From contig NZ_CP094674.1 in NCBI RefSeq assembly GCF_022827545.1, positions 1 through 62,190 on the forward strand: a stretch of DNA of 62,190 nt. The letters run 5' to 3'. Below are positions 8,701 to 16,616 of the stretch, piece by piece. This DNA comes from Hymenobacter tibetensis. Lineage in GTDB: Bacteria; Bacteroidota; Bacteroidia; Cytophagales; Hymenobacteraceae. Every line of letters begins with the position of its first letter. Positions within the stretch are counted from its first letter, which is position 1. The notes under the pieces are model-generated. The model was not told where the DNA came from and made no database searches. It was given only the letters and a program-made list of their open reading frames with translations. A program made the position numbers and the translations under genes.

Positions 8701-9666
8701 GAACGGGTCCAGGTCGGGCAGCAACTCGCGGATGCTGCGGCCCAGCGTGTCGGCCGGCAGGCCCGATTGGTGGACAAAGGCCGGGTTGAGCTCCCGGTAG
8801 CGGAAATCGATGGCCTGCCAGCTCGTTTCGTCGAAGACTACTTCCACCACGCAAAAGCCCTGGTCCATGGCGTGGAACAGGGTCTGGTACTGGTCCGTGG
8901 CCTGCCGAGCCAGCTCGCTCTGTAGCTGCCGCGTGGCGGCTTCGCTCTGCTGGAGGGCCGTAATGTCGCGGGCAATGCCGAGCACGGTTTCCACCCGCCC
9001 ATCGCGCAGTTCGGGTACCAGGCGGGAATAATACTGCACCTCTCCGTGCGGCGTAGGAAACGGATTATAGTGTTCCTGCGGCTGGCTGGTGTCGAATACG
9101 CGCTGCAGGGCGGCCAAGTAGGGTCCGGTAATATCGGCCGGCACGTCCATCTCGGCGAAGGTGCGGCCGAGCAGCGCGTCCAGAGGTTGCCCAGCCTTAG
9201 CCGCAAAGGCGCTATTGGCATAGCGTAGGCGCAGGTCGGGCCCCCACCGGGTAAGTACGTCGGGGGTGTTTTCGGCCAGGGCCTGGTACTGCTGCTCGCG
9301 TTGCTTTTGGGCGGTGATGTCCTGGCCATAGAGCATCCAGCCGGGGGATATCGGAGTGGCCCAGAGCGCAATCCACTGCTTCTGTCGCGGTAGAAATATC
9401 TCCCGGGTTGCTGCCTCGTCTGGCTTCAGCAAGGAGAGCAGCGTATCCCGGACGGCCGCGGGCAGGTCCGCTTCTGCCAGCGCTTGCCCTAGCAAGGCTT
9501 CGGGAGGAACCCCGCACCACTGGGCAGCTTGCTGATTGATGCGCTGAATGACTTGGTGTTCATTTAGCATCAGCAAGCCCCAGGGCAAGGCAGCGAGCAG
9601 CTGCTCCGCGGTTGGTTGAGTCGGGGGTGGAAATTGTTCGGGGTGGGCGTCGGCAGGGGATTCCAT
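5779..9666 (-). CDS. Giant multi-PAS/GAF sensor histidine kinase (HisKA_3 type)
   Basis: The ATG at 9666 gives 1295 residues (a TTG at 9696 is also open). There is no membrane segment. I count about seven PAS domains, many ending in the PAC-like signature (DIT)AxKQ, and one GAF domain in the middle (CAQLQLDRCYIGIYD). The C-terminus has the HisKA_3 H-box RMAESLHNGIGQIL and a HATPase_c domain with NINKHA, DNGPGFGA and GLGLRSMRDRV. This class pairs with NarL-type regulators, and such a gene overlaps its stop by four bases. The number of sensor modules suggests integration of several cytoplasmic cues such as redox, light or small ligands; which ones cannot be read. Confidence 0.95.
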   Translation of the reverse strand: MESPADAHPEQFPPPTQPTAEQLLAALPWGLLMLNEHQVIQRINQQAAQWCGVPPEALLGQALAEADLPAAVRDTLLSLLKPDEAATREIFLPRQKQWIALWATPISPGWMLYGQDITAQKQREQQYQALAENTPDVLTRWGPDLRLRYANSAFAAKAGQPLDALLGRTFAEMDVPADITGPYLAALQRVFDTSQPQEHYNPFPTPHGEVQYYSRLVPELRDGRVETVLGIARDITALQQSEAATRQLQSELARQATDQYQTLFHAMDQGFCVVEVVFDETSWQAIDFRYRELNPAFVHQSGLPADTLGRSIRELLPDLDPFWFTTYGAVARSGEPQRFEHHVPQVSRWFDVHAFRVGAPEARQVGVLFHDITARKQQQQQQAFLLGFSDALRAETSAPHVAYRALGLLCAQLQLDRCYIGIYDLAQDRGIFPQQVGNHRIPPLPAEVRLSDFPDALRVAYDRTLVIDDLTHTEGLSDTDRQNLGALGMRALVAATLRRGADEPQWAIVALSADVRPWTPGEVALLEAATERTWAALERARAEEALRQSGEEFRLLVTTTSDTVYRLSADCTQLEQLLGKDFLADTLSPSRTWTTQYIPDEDLPRVQAAIADAIGRKGPLALEHRVRQADGTVGWAHTRAVPVLDAQGEVTSWLGAATNITARKQAEEALRESEERFRAVANLVPDLLWRSTPDSDTTWYNQRWYEYTGQTPAEAARYGWTDVIHPDDRAASSHRYHTAVVSGQPLGQEHRIRSAQGEYRWFQVQARPLLSEHGTVRAWYGAATDIHARKLAEEDVRHTEERHRAELEQQVAARTQELQQSRDLLHGIAESQSASISAFKAVRDAHGHVVDLEYIFINTLTQQIAGGRELVGRRYLEEFPEAETAGFLTSFRRVIETGVGEDRELPYHDDQLTVWFRSNATKLDDGVLVVGEDITPRKQAEQERLKTLRLLEQAEAVAGLGSWDYDLLSQEFRWSDGMYRLFGLPLGQPVQPAIYLHYVVDEDRTRAEDLVHRMQTGNGTFEETLRLRVGEQVKTVRVKAVVLRDEAGQPVRVLGVDLDISELQRLEADNLRLRLSQQQALFEAVQAAQETERKRMAESLHNGIGQILFATKLRLDQLHAPVLYTLPTLVAARNEADQLLSEAIRQTRALSHELVPLTLERFGLRAALQDIGRTMSTPQLRLRCHVLLDEDAAPLSLPLQLALYRMAQELALNINKHAQGATEANLELETMPGWVLLRAEDNGPGFGAKNTAAGLGLRSMRDRVVLLGGQLETGAVPAGGAYVRIRIPLPTSATL

Positions 9667-10357
9667 AGCACCAAATAGCAGCAGATATGCGCTCAAGGTA
9701 GCAGCCAGGAATTAGAATCCGCTGTATATACTTCAGCTATTTGATTGAAAAACAATAATATAGCTGAACGGTAGCCGTGAAGTTAGTACAGCTACCGGCT
9801 TACGGCCAACCACTTGTACCACTTGTTTTCTACTAGTTTTCGACCAGTACTACTCCGCAGTTTCGAGGTTAGGCACCGGTGTCTGCCGGTGAAGGCGTTG
9901 GCTGCGCTTCAGTTCTTGGCGTTGACTCAAAGTAGAGCCCGTTGCCTGTTGTGTACGTTACTCGTTTGCCCCACCATAGGACCCGTGGAACGGGCGGTGC
10001 CAGGTGCCCATAGCGACGTAAGCTACCACTGAGGTTTGGTTTGTCACAGTAGATAGATAGCCACACCGGCTATCAAGCACTGGCCACCGCGGTCAGGGCC
10101 AGGGGTACGCATCGCGCAGCTATTCGGTAAGCGTGGTGCAACACGCGTCAGGTAGGTCGAACGGGGTGAAACCGGGGCTAGATAAGCATTAGGCTACTTG
10201 GCTTGCTGCGTAGTCAGGGCACGGCTTGAGGCTAACCCGCAGTGAAAATTCAGTAATAGCTGGACTCCCTAATTAGGTATAAACCCAGACCCGGTGCATG
10301 CTTACCTGTCTGATCTTTGAGGTGTTGCTTCTTTGCTAGTTTCTTGACGGTTCCTCC
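9667..10357. other. 690-base intergenic region
   Basis: Contains the divergent upstream regions of the giant kinase (minus) and the STAS-like copy 2 (plus). AT-rich sequence lies near 9720-9780. Short ORFs are present but none has coding character or a recognisable product. No hairpin terminator or tRNA is seen. Confidence 0.5.
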
Positions 10358-10717
10358 ATGGTCATTTATCACGAAGCTCTCCCAACTGGCTATTTGCTGG
10401 CGTTGGCCCCCGATGCTGGCGCCTCGAACGAAGCGGAACTGGCCGACCACTTGATGCGAGCCTGTTGCAGCGGCCGGCCCGCCGTGTGGGTGGATTGCCG
10501 CCTGCTCGATACGCTTTCGGCTACGGCGGCTTGGCTGCTCTGGTCGTGTCAGCTGCGGCTGCGCCGGCGAGGCATGTGCTTGGTCTTGTGTCAGGCCTCG
10601 GAGCGCGTCCAGCAAGCTTTGCACCAGACATTAGCGGGGGAATGCGCCACCCTATGCTATGCTTCCTCGCTCGAAGAGGCTGTGGTCCTCACTGCTCCGA
10701 CGATCAGCCGGCTATGA
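10358..10717 (+). CDS. STAS/anti-sigma-antagonist-like protein (copy 2)
   Basis: 119 residues, a close paralogue of 3640-3999 with the same start (MVIYHEALPTGYLLALAPDA) and the same core (AVWVDCRLLDTLSATAAWLLW). The candidate phospho-residue is the Ser in DTLSATA. The downstream gene overlaps by four bases (ATGA), as in copy 1, but is frameshifted. It lies on the opposite strand from copy 1, about 6.5 kb away, with the giant kinase operon between them. The pair therefore looks like an inverted duplication that enclosed or was interrupted by the kinase operon. Confidence 0.65.
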   Translation: MVIYHEALPTGYLLALAPDAGASNEAELADHLMRACCSGRPAVWVDCRLLDTLSATAAWLLWSCQLRLRRRGMCLVLCQASERVQQALHQTLAGECATLCYASSLEEAVVLTAPTISRL

Positions 10718-10937
10718 CGCCCTCTACCCAATCGGCTGCTGTTTCTCTGGCGCGCTTTCGTGCGTTGCCGCTGCTACAACAAGCCGCCATGTTCTGTGTC
10801 GAGAGAATCAGAATGCTCCTAGCCCAGCGCTGGGCTAGGAGTATCAGGCCATACAGTCCTATCAACTCGCTAATTTCTTCTGTGAGCTGGCTTACGATAC
10901 AACCACCTACGCCGGGCGCGGGCGTCTACTCACCTAG
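10714..10937 (+). pseudogene. Frameshifted copy 2 of the small STAS-partner gene
   Basis: It starts with ATG overlapping the STAS-like stop. The first part (FRALPLLQQAAMFCVE) matches copy 1 (FRAWPLPQQAALLFAE). The frame then shifts after QRW: in the next frame the sequence continues as YQLANFFCELAYDTTTYA, matching copy 1, to a TAG at 10935-10937. The break falls in a perfect 26-base palindrome at 10816-10841. Removing five bases (GCTAG) from its right arm restores the frame as QRWEYQAIQSYQLANFF. Confidence 0.8.
10816..10841. repeat. Perfect 26-base palindrome at a frameshift
   Basis: The arms are CTCCTAGCCCAGC and its exact reverse complement, with no spacer. It lies inside the frameshifted small gene. 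The inferred ancestor had an imperfect right arm (TGGGAG), so the palindrome appears to have been perfected by a templated five-base insertion. Confidence 0.85.
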
Positions 10938-11017
10938 CCGATTTCGTTTGCTGAGCCGGGGACGTGACAACTGTTGCCTTCAGACAATTGGCAGATAAGC
11001 AAGATGCTTCCGGCTAC

Positions 11018-11152
11018 GTTGTCTACGGGTGCGCTTTCCCCAGCGGTTACTGCCTTACAACCGAATTAGTCGCCGGCAGTAGTCTCTCCAAATTCGAAGA
11101 AGCCCAGTTAACAAGCAGGTGCTACAGCACTTCCTATAACGCCCCGCAGTAA
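11018..11152 (+). pseudogene. Possible remnant of a third STAS-like gene
   Basis: The translated frame contains VVYGCAFPSGYCL, which recalls VVYHEALPTGYLL at the start of the STAS-like copies, followed by a short acidic stretch and a stop at 11150-11152. No counterpart of the DCRLLDTLS core follows. An ATG at 10964 would give a 62-residue ORF. I treat it as a truncated, diverged paralogue, but the match is short and could be chance. Confidence 0.35.
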
Positions 11153-11236
11153 CGCCATTTGGCCCTGGAGTACGTCGCCCTAATGACTTTGAATCTCGAC
11201 TTACGCCCCACTTGTAGCCACCTCCTTTGCCCCTGC

Positions 11237-13249
11237 TCAGGTCGTAGGGGCGCGATCGGCTTCCGGCGGTAGGAACTGCAACAACAGACGACCCAACCCT
11301 TCTTCCTCGAACGGCTTACTCAAGCACGCATCCAGGCCGGACGCCAGATACCGTTGCTGATCGGCCTGGAAGGCATTGGCCGTCAACGCAATGAGGGGGA
11401 TCGTCGCCCGCCGCGGATCAGCCAGTTGCCGCACGGCTTGCGCGACTTCCACCCCGCTCAGCCCCGGCATCTGGATGTCGAGTAGAGCAACATCGTAGGG
11501 CTGACTTTGCAGACGGGCCAAGGCGTCCGTGCCGCTCGTGACGGCTTCCACCTGCACGCCCCAGTGTTCGAGAATCATCAGGGCAATCCACTGGTTGACT
11601 AGGTTATCCTCGGCCAGCAGCAGGCGTCGGCCTCGCAGCGCTTCGTAGCTGACCGGAGCACCGGGGGCCTCGACCGGGCCGCACGCGGCCCGCGGCAGGG
11701 AGAGGGTGAAAGAGAACGTAGTCCCTTGCTGCGGGACGCTGCAGACCTGCAACAGGCCGCCGAGCTGCTGCACAAGTTGCGCACTAATGGTGAGGCCCAG
11801 GCCGGTGCCGCTCGCCGGCGACGAGCCGGGGGCACTCGCCTGGGCGAAGGCGTCAAAGATCTGCTCCTGCTCCCCGGCTGCGATACCGACGCCGGAGTCC
11901 TGCACCCAGAAGCGCACCCGCACTTGCGTCGGAGTGTCGGCGAGCATGACCGCTCCGAGCTGTATCCACCCCTGCGCGGTGAACTTGAGCGCATTGCCCA
12001 CTAGATTCAGTAGTACCTGGCGTAGCCGGCAGGCGTCGCCCAACACGTAGAGCGGCGTCGGGGTCGGCTCGCGTACCGTTAGCGCCAGCCCCTGTTGCTC
12101 GGCCACGGCGGCCAGGGTTTGGGCGGCTTCCTGCAGCACCTGTCCGACCGCCAGCGGCTCTTGGGCCAGGGGTAGCGGCGCGGTGGAGAGCTTAGTCAGA
12201 TCCAATACCTCATTGACGAGGGTGAGCAAGTGCTGCCCGGCGTGCTGGAGCGTCTGCACGTACTGCTGCTGCGGAGCCGACATCTGGGTTTTCTGCAGCA
12301 AAGTCGTTAGGCCCAGCACGCCGTTGAGTGGGGTACGGATCTCGTGGCTCAAGCGAGCGAGAAAGGTTTCCTGCGTGCGGGCTTGGGCTTCGGCCTGCTG
12401 CTGGGCTTGCTTGAGGCTCGTCACATCCGTGCCAACCACCAGTATCTGGGGGCTTGCGTCCCCGTCCTGAAAGGGATGCATCTGCACCTGCAGATAGTGG
12501 GTTTGCCCGGAAGGCAGTGGGACGGGCAACTCGGCCGTGAGGGGCTGCTGCGAGGCGAACACGTGCTGGTGCCAGGTGCGCAGTTGCTGGCCCGGGGCAC
12601 CCTCATTGCCACCATCAGGGGTTCGTGGGGAGCAGTGAAAACAGCTACTGGCTTGCGCAAAGGCGGCATTGCGAAATACGAGTTCGTCATCCTGCTGCAC
12701 GACGTATACCAGATTCGGCAAGGTATCCACGACCAGTTGCAGAAAAGCTTGTTGCTGTGCCAGCTCGCGGGTGCGCTGCGCGACTAGGGTTTCCAACTGC
12801 TGATTCAGGGCTTGCAAGCGTTCGCGCGCCAGCACCTGCTCGGTCACCTCGTGGGCGAAAACCACTACGCCGTCCACCTGCCCGTGCTCGTCGCGCCGGG
12901 CCTGGTAGGTGAAATTGAAGTAGCATTGTGCGAGGGGACCGCCCTCCTCTTGGGCTAGGGGCACGAGTAATTCCCGGCCTTCGATCGTTTCACCCGTGGA
13001 GTAGACCTGCCGTAGCAACTGTGGTATCACATGGGTGGCCAACTCAGGTAGGGCCTGCAGGATAGGCAAGCCCAGTAGGCACCGCCCCGCGGCCAAGCGC
13101 TGATAGGCCGGGTTGACGAGTTCATAGACAAAGTCGGACCCCACCAGCACGCAGACGGGTTGCGGGGCGTGGTGCAGCCACTGCGCGAAGCGAGTATGCC
13201 ACAGCGGATCAGCACGTAAGGACGGTACGGAAACAGGGGGGATATCCAT
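11237..13249 (-). CDS. Hybrid sensor histidine kinase with C-terminal receiver
   Basis: 670 residues from an ATG at 13249. The order is PAS (about 20-145, with HAPQPVCVLVGSDFVYELVN), a coiled coil, a second PAS (about 170-280), a HisKA H-box (LARLSHEIRTPLNGVLG), HATPase_c (NLVGNALKFT, VQDSGVGI, GTGLGLTI), then a receiver domain (LLAEDN, acceptor Asp in VALLDIQMPGLSG, Lys in LSKPFEEE). There is no transmembrane helix. The first PAS is clearly related to one in the kinase at 56418-58400 (CILGGPDLVFELVNP). No HPt or partner regulator is adjacent, so its output is unknown. Confidence 0.94.
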   Translation of the reverse strand: MDIPPVSVPSLRADPLWHTRFAQWLHHAPQPVCVLVGSDFVYELVNPAYQRLAAGRCLLGLPILQALPELATHVIPQLLRQVYSTGETIEGRELLVPLAQEEGGPLAQCYFNFTYQARRDEHGQVDGVVVFAHEVTEQVLARERLQALNQQLETLVAQRTRELAQQQAFLQLVVDTLPNLVYVVQQDDELVFRNAAFAQASSCFHCSPRTPDGGNEGAPGQQLRTWHQHVFASQQPLTAELPVPLPSGQTHYLQVQMHPFQDGDASPQILVVGTDVTSLKQAQQQAEAQARTQETFLARLSHEIRTPLNGVLGLTTLLQKTQMSAPQQQYVQTLQHAGQHLLTLVNEVLDLTKLSTAPLPLAQEPLAVGQVLQEAAQTLAAVAEQQGLALTVREPTPTPLYVLGDACRLRQVLLNLVGNALKFTAQGWIQLGAVMLADTPTQVRVRFWVQDSGVGIAAGEQEQIFDAFAQASAPGSSPASGTGLGLTISAQLVQQLGGLLQVCSVPQQGTTFSFTLSLPRAACGPVEAPGAPVSYEALRGRRLLLAEDNLVNQWIALMILEHWGVQVEAVTSGTDALARLQSQPYDVALLDIQMPGLSGVEVAQAVRQLADPRRATIPLIALTANAFQADQQRYLASGLDACLSKPFEEEGLGRLLLQFLPPEADRAPTT

Positions 13250-13930
13250 AACAAGGGCCAAGAGCGTAAGTACAGAAAGGCAAACGAGAGTATCGCGAGT
13301 GCCGCCGGAAGGCCTAGGTCGGTAGCCTAACCTGGGCTATGCTTACTCAGGATAAACAGATCTGCTTTTCTGGCACCTGCAGTTGACCGCGGGCGGGCGA
13401 AAGCACTTCTGCGCAACCAAGGCACAGCTGCTGAGCGCTCCGATACGTGGTTAAGGTAAGGATTACTGAGAAACAGATGCAACTACCCCGTTTTAGTACT
13501 ACGCGAAAAGGTTTTGCAGCATATCTGGCTATGGAAGCTATTAGGGCGAAGGCAGAAGCTCTCCTCAGCCCACATGGTTTGCTCGCGAAGAACGGACTGC
13601 GACTAAGTGGCGCAACTAGATTTATGGCCGTCGGTATTCTTCAAACTGGTAGGTCATTCAACAAGTCATAGGTTTCAGGCCCTATCCTTTTCCTTATCAA
13701 TTCTGCAACAAACGCTCTAAAAAGTAGGGCTAAGAAGTGGGGCCAGAAAGAAAATAGCGGTTGTCTTTGTGATCCTAGCTTTTTTAGCCACTAGCAAGAG
13801 GTGTATTTATTGCGCATTTCAGTGTCACAGATGCTTTTATCTTTTACTATTAAGTAAGCAGGCTGACACAGCCTACACGGTAGACTGGCATGCTCTCAGT
13901 ATATCCTTTACCTCACCGCGTAACCCCGTC
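13250..13930. other. 680-base region without a supported gene
   Basis: A 74-codon GTG-initiated frame at 13447-13671 has no recognisable features and is not called. The stretch 13750-13930 is open in frame with the next gene but lacks a good start and reads as non-coding (Cys- and Phe-rich, unlike neighbouring proteins). No RNA or terminator is recognised. Confidence 0.45.
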
Positions 13931-14350
13931 ATGTTCAACTTAACCGCCCCCATACTGCCGGGCCATTCCGCCGCAGGTATTCGGTTAGGGCAACCCATCG
14001 AAGAGGTCTTGTTCCATGCCCCTGTTCCCATCGTTGAAACCCTGTCCACCCTCACTGTGTACCGGTTTGGGGCTATATGGGTCTGGGTCCAAGACGGACG
14101 GGTGCACCAAGTCGGCGTGTTTGTCGGCTACGCCGGCACGTTGCCTTCGGGCGTGGGCTTGGGCACGTCCTTGGCCGAAGTCCAGCGTCGCATAGGGCGG
14201 GTGGTACAGGACTGTGACGGCACACTGATAGTAGAAGGCAGCGACGGGTGGTGCTTCGACACGAGCGCGTGGAACGGCTTCGAAGTGAAACAGAATCTGG
14301 AGGCTATACTAGTCGAAATGTTTGTGCACGCCTCAACTAATGGCAAATGA
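13931..14350 (+). CDS. Uncharacterised 139-residue protein
   Basis: The ATG at 13931 (MFNLTAPILPG) is chosen over upstream non-ATG starts because the preceding residues have no coding character. The sequence is beta-rich, with two similar turns: AAGIRLGQPIEEVLFHAPVP and LPSGVGLGTSLAEVQRRIGR. This suggests an internal duplication of a G-(I/V)-x-LG-x(3,4)-EV unit. Such repeats recall small cytosolic proteins sometimes found as immunity-type or beta-sandwich proteins, but I do not recognise the family. There is no signal peptide. It stands alone upstream of, and convergent with, the recombinase gene. Confidence 0.55.
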   Translation: MFNLTAPILPGHSAAGIRLGQPIEEVLFHAPVPIVETLSTLTVYRFGAIWVWVQDGRVHQVGVFVGYAGTLPSGVGLGTSLAEVQRRIGRVVQDCDGTLIVEGSDGWCFDTSAWNGFEVKQNLEAILVEMFVHASTNGK

Positions 14351-14556
14351 CGAAGTGTTCAATATTTCGCTCCTTTTCGTGTACACCTTCACGAGCAGTA
14401 GCAATTGAAAAATTGGGCATTAAGAGGCCGCTAATCAGTTCACTAAACTAGTACAAGGAGCGAAGTACAGAATACATATTTCCTACGTGAGAAACCTGTA
14501 ATCGTGCGATGATAAGGAGCTACGCTCCTCGCTACTACCTAAGATTAGAATCTCAC

Positions 14557-15246
14557 CTATAATGATAGAGCCGTAACAGCAGGAGCTACCGAAAGCCCCA
14601 GTACCAGCCGCCTTACCCCTGCGGCCGTGAAGTGGCATCCTCGACGGGTCCGATACCCGGAGGCCGTAAGCTTAGCCGCAATGCGCCGATAATCCCACTG
14701 TTGGCTGCGGTACAACCGCGCCAGCTCGGCCGCTTGGCGGTTGGCCAGACTCGCCTGCGCATTCAGTTGGCGCTGCTGCTGACCCTTGACCCGCGCTTCG
14801 ACCGTCAGGTTGGCGGGCGTGCCCAGCTGAAAGCCCCTCGCCTTCTTAGCTGCCAGCGCATCCTTCGTGCGGGTCGAGATGGCCTTGGCTTCTTTCTCGG
14901 CGACGGCGCCGAGCACGTGGATCGTAAACTCATCGGCGGCGGGCATATCCACGGCCTTGAACCGGACGCGGCTTTCCATAAGCGCCGTGAGGAAGGCCAG
15001 GTTCCGGGCCAACCGGTCGAGTTTGGCCACTAGCAGCACGGCCCCTGTCTCTTTGGCCACCTGCATCGCTGCTGCCAGTTGGGGGCGGGTATTTTTACGA
15101 CCGCTCTCGATTTCGGTGAACTCCGCTAAAATCTGTTCATCACCCGAAAGAAATGTGCGCACCGCTGCTTCTTGCGCATTAAGGCCGAGGCCGGACTGGC
15201 CTTGGCGGTTGGTGCTCACGCGGTAATAGGCAATGTAGTTGGGCAC
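14557..15246 (-). CDS. Serine recombinase (resolvase/invertase family)
   Basis: 229 residues from a GTG at 15246. The N-terminal catalytic domain has the nucleophile Ser11 in YYRVSTNRQG, then AKLDRLARN and the AEKEAKAISTRTKDAL region that forms the long dimer helix. A C-terminal helix-turn-helix-like part follows (YDYRRIAAKL-type region and GCHFTAAGVRRL). It is longer than Tn3 resolvase (about 185) and much shorter than large serine integrases, matching the IS607-like or plasmid resolvase size class. A near-perfect palindrome lies about 60 bases upstream and may be its operator or crossover site. It may resolve plasmid multimers. Confidence 0.9.
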   Translation of the reverse strand: MPNYIAYYRVSTNRQGQSGLGLNAQEAAVRTFLSGDEQILAEFTEIESGRKNTRPQLAAAMQVAKETGAVLLVAKLDRLARNLAFLTALMESRVRFKAVDMPAADEFTIHVLGAVAEKEAKAISTRTKDALAAKKARGFQLGTPANLTVEARVKGQQQRQLNAQASLANRQAAELARLYRSQQWDYRRIAAKLTASGYRTRRGCHFTAAGVRRLVLGLSVAPAVTALSL

Positions 15247-15303
15247 GGGTTACTATAGTATAAGGAGTAGAACAGCCAAGGCTCGAAGCTACCAGTTTTG
15301 GTG

Positions 15304-15341
15304 CGTATCATTACACAAACGGACGTTTATGTAATGATACG
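15304..15341. promoter_or_regulatory. 18-base inverted repeat upstream of the recombinase gene
   Basis: CGTATCATTACACAAACG (15304-15321) pairs with CGTTTATGTAATGATACG (15324-15341) with one mismatch and a two-base spacer. It sits about 60 bases upstream of the GTG start of the serine recombinase. The symmetry fits a dimeric DNA-binding protein, as at a resolvase subsite or an autoregulatory operator. It is not followed by a T-run, so it is unlikely to be a terminator. Confidence 0.75.
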
Positions 15342-15574
15342 ACTGCAAGCTTAGCTCAAATGGCCATACTACTGGTTTCCGGTTGGTACCCCCCTTACCT
15401 ATTTTCCGTAGACCTAGATCCAGGTGATTCCGGCGGGGTCTTCATCCGCTTATTACGGGTAGTAGTAGGAAGCACCTGTATTAAATCAGCGGTACTCCCC
15501 TGCTTGGTAGAGTGTCCAGTTCAGCGCGTGGCCAACCCCTCGGCTGCGTCCATCTTCCCTGTAGTTAAAGCTTC

Positions 15575-15862
15575 ATGGCTACCATCTCCGTAAGAAACCG
15601 GCTCACGTTTGACCAAGTAGGCGCCTTAGCCGTGGGCGATCGGCTCTTGGAAGTAGACTTCCCCGAACACGGGCTGTATTTGCCGCTGCGGATTGCGTCG
15701 CCTCCCCGGCTCACGGGTGAGGGTACTGACAACCGCTATGTGACCTTTCTAGCACTGCTGGAAGATGACCAGCGGATTGTCGAGTTTAGCCTTTCCGAAC
15801 AACAGTATGCGTTCGGTGCCCCGCTGTATACCCCGGAGAACGTGCTGTTCCTCGAGCAGTAA
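15575..15862 (+). CDS. Small uncharacterised cytosolic protein
   Basis: 95 residues from an ATG at 15575 (MATISVRNRLTF). It looks beta-rich, with LPLRIASPPRLTGEGTDNRY and DDQRIVEFSLSEQQYAF. There is no membrane segment or known motif. Codon use looks coding and the frame ends cleanly at 15862. The upstream 200 bases lack another gene, so it is a single-gene unit. Function not recognised. Confidence 0.55.
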   Translation: MATISVRNRLTFDQVGALAVGDRLLEVDFPEHGLYLPLRIASPPRLTGEGTDNRYVTFLALLEDDQRIVEFSLSEQQYAFGAPLYTPENVLFLEQ

Positions 15863-16219
15863 GTTTCCTTCGGATCCCTGGATGCGGGAGGCCGTTAGCT
15901 TTCGCTCAGAGCTGTGCCAGAGCAGCAGTATACTGAGCGCCATCACGCGGTATTTTTTGGGCAAAAAAATTTTGGCACTGCACTCACTACACCCGGGGGG
16001 TACCCTCCCCACCCCGGGGGAGAGGGGATATATGTGGCCTTAAATGGGAGATACGGCTTCCTTTAATCCTGTAGACGATGTATTGTGGTTTAAAACGCTG
16101 CTGGCTTACATTTCTCCCAGCCACACGGGAATAATGCGTCTTTATTCGACGGATGATAGGCATATGAAGTACCAGAACTTTCTAGTAGAAGTACAGATAA
16201 CTTTTGGACTTCCAGCGCT
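15863..16219. other. Intergenic region between a small gene and the caspase-helicase operon terminator
   Basis: Contains T- and A-runs around 15953-15970 and the C/G-rich palindrome-like ACCCGGGGGGT...ACCCCGGGG near 15989-16020. A weak 82-codon frame at 16044-16292 crosses a terminator hairpin and is not called. Confidence 0.4.
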
Positions 16220-16250
16220 AAAAAAGAGCCCCTCTGCCCTGTTGAGGGGC
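16220..16250 (-). terminator. Rho-independent terminator, minus strand
   Basis: On the minus strand, GCCCCTC, a nine-base loop and GAGGGGC are followed by a T-run (A-run at 16220-16225 on the plus strand). It lies about 370 bases beyond the stop of the caspase-helicase gene and is the first strong terminator for that operon. Confidence 0.65.
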
Positions 16251-16616
16251 AGCATATACAGGGATCAAACGTGCCCCAATGATGTACGCTGAATGATATA
16301 CACGTTGTCCCGATGTTCTGGTGACGGCTACTATTGTGAAGGGCCCATTGGAAATGTTGCGGGCCTCATTAACGATCCCGTCGGCCGCCGTGCGAGTCTT
16401 GCCACATTCTCGATCAGCCAGATAAACTAGTGAAGAGCCGCCGCCACTCTGTGCTGGGTAGCACCCGCGCCTGCCTGCTGTGGGAAGTGGTGGCTCAGGG
16501 ACAACCCTTCAGCGCCGATTAAGCGGGCACCAAGCAAAGACACAGCAAGCCGCGCTTATTTTGCTCTGTATCCGTTGAAACTTGCTCAGCACCTGTTTTT
16601 TACCTAACGACTTAAT

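Noticed and set aside
9814..10032. 72-codon frame in the kinase upstream region
   Set aside because: Cys/Arg/Leu-rich, overlapped by another frame, no motif.
13447..13671. 74-codon GTG-initiated frame
   Set aside because: No motif, and composition unlike the neighbouring genes.
16044..16292. 82-codon frame with ATG
   Set aside because: Crosses the minus-strand terminator hairpin (16220-16250) and has no recognisable feature.
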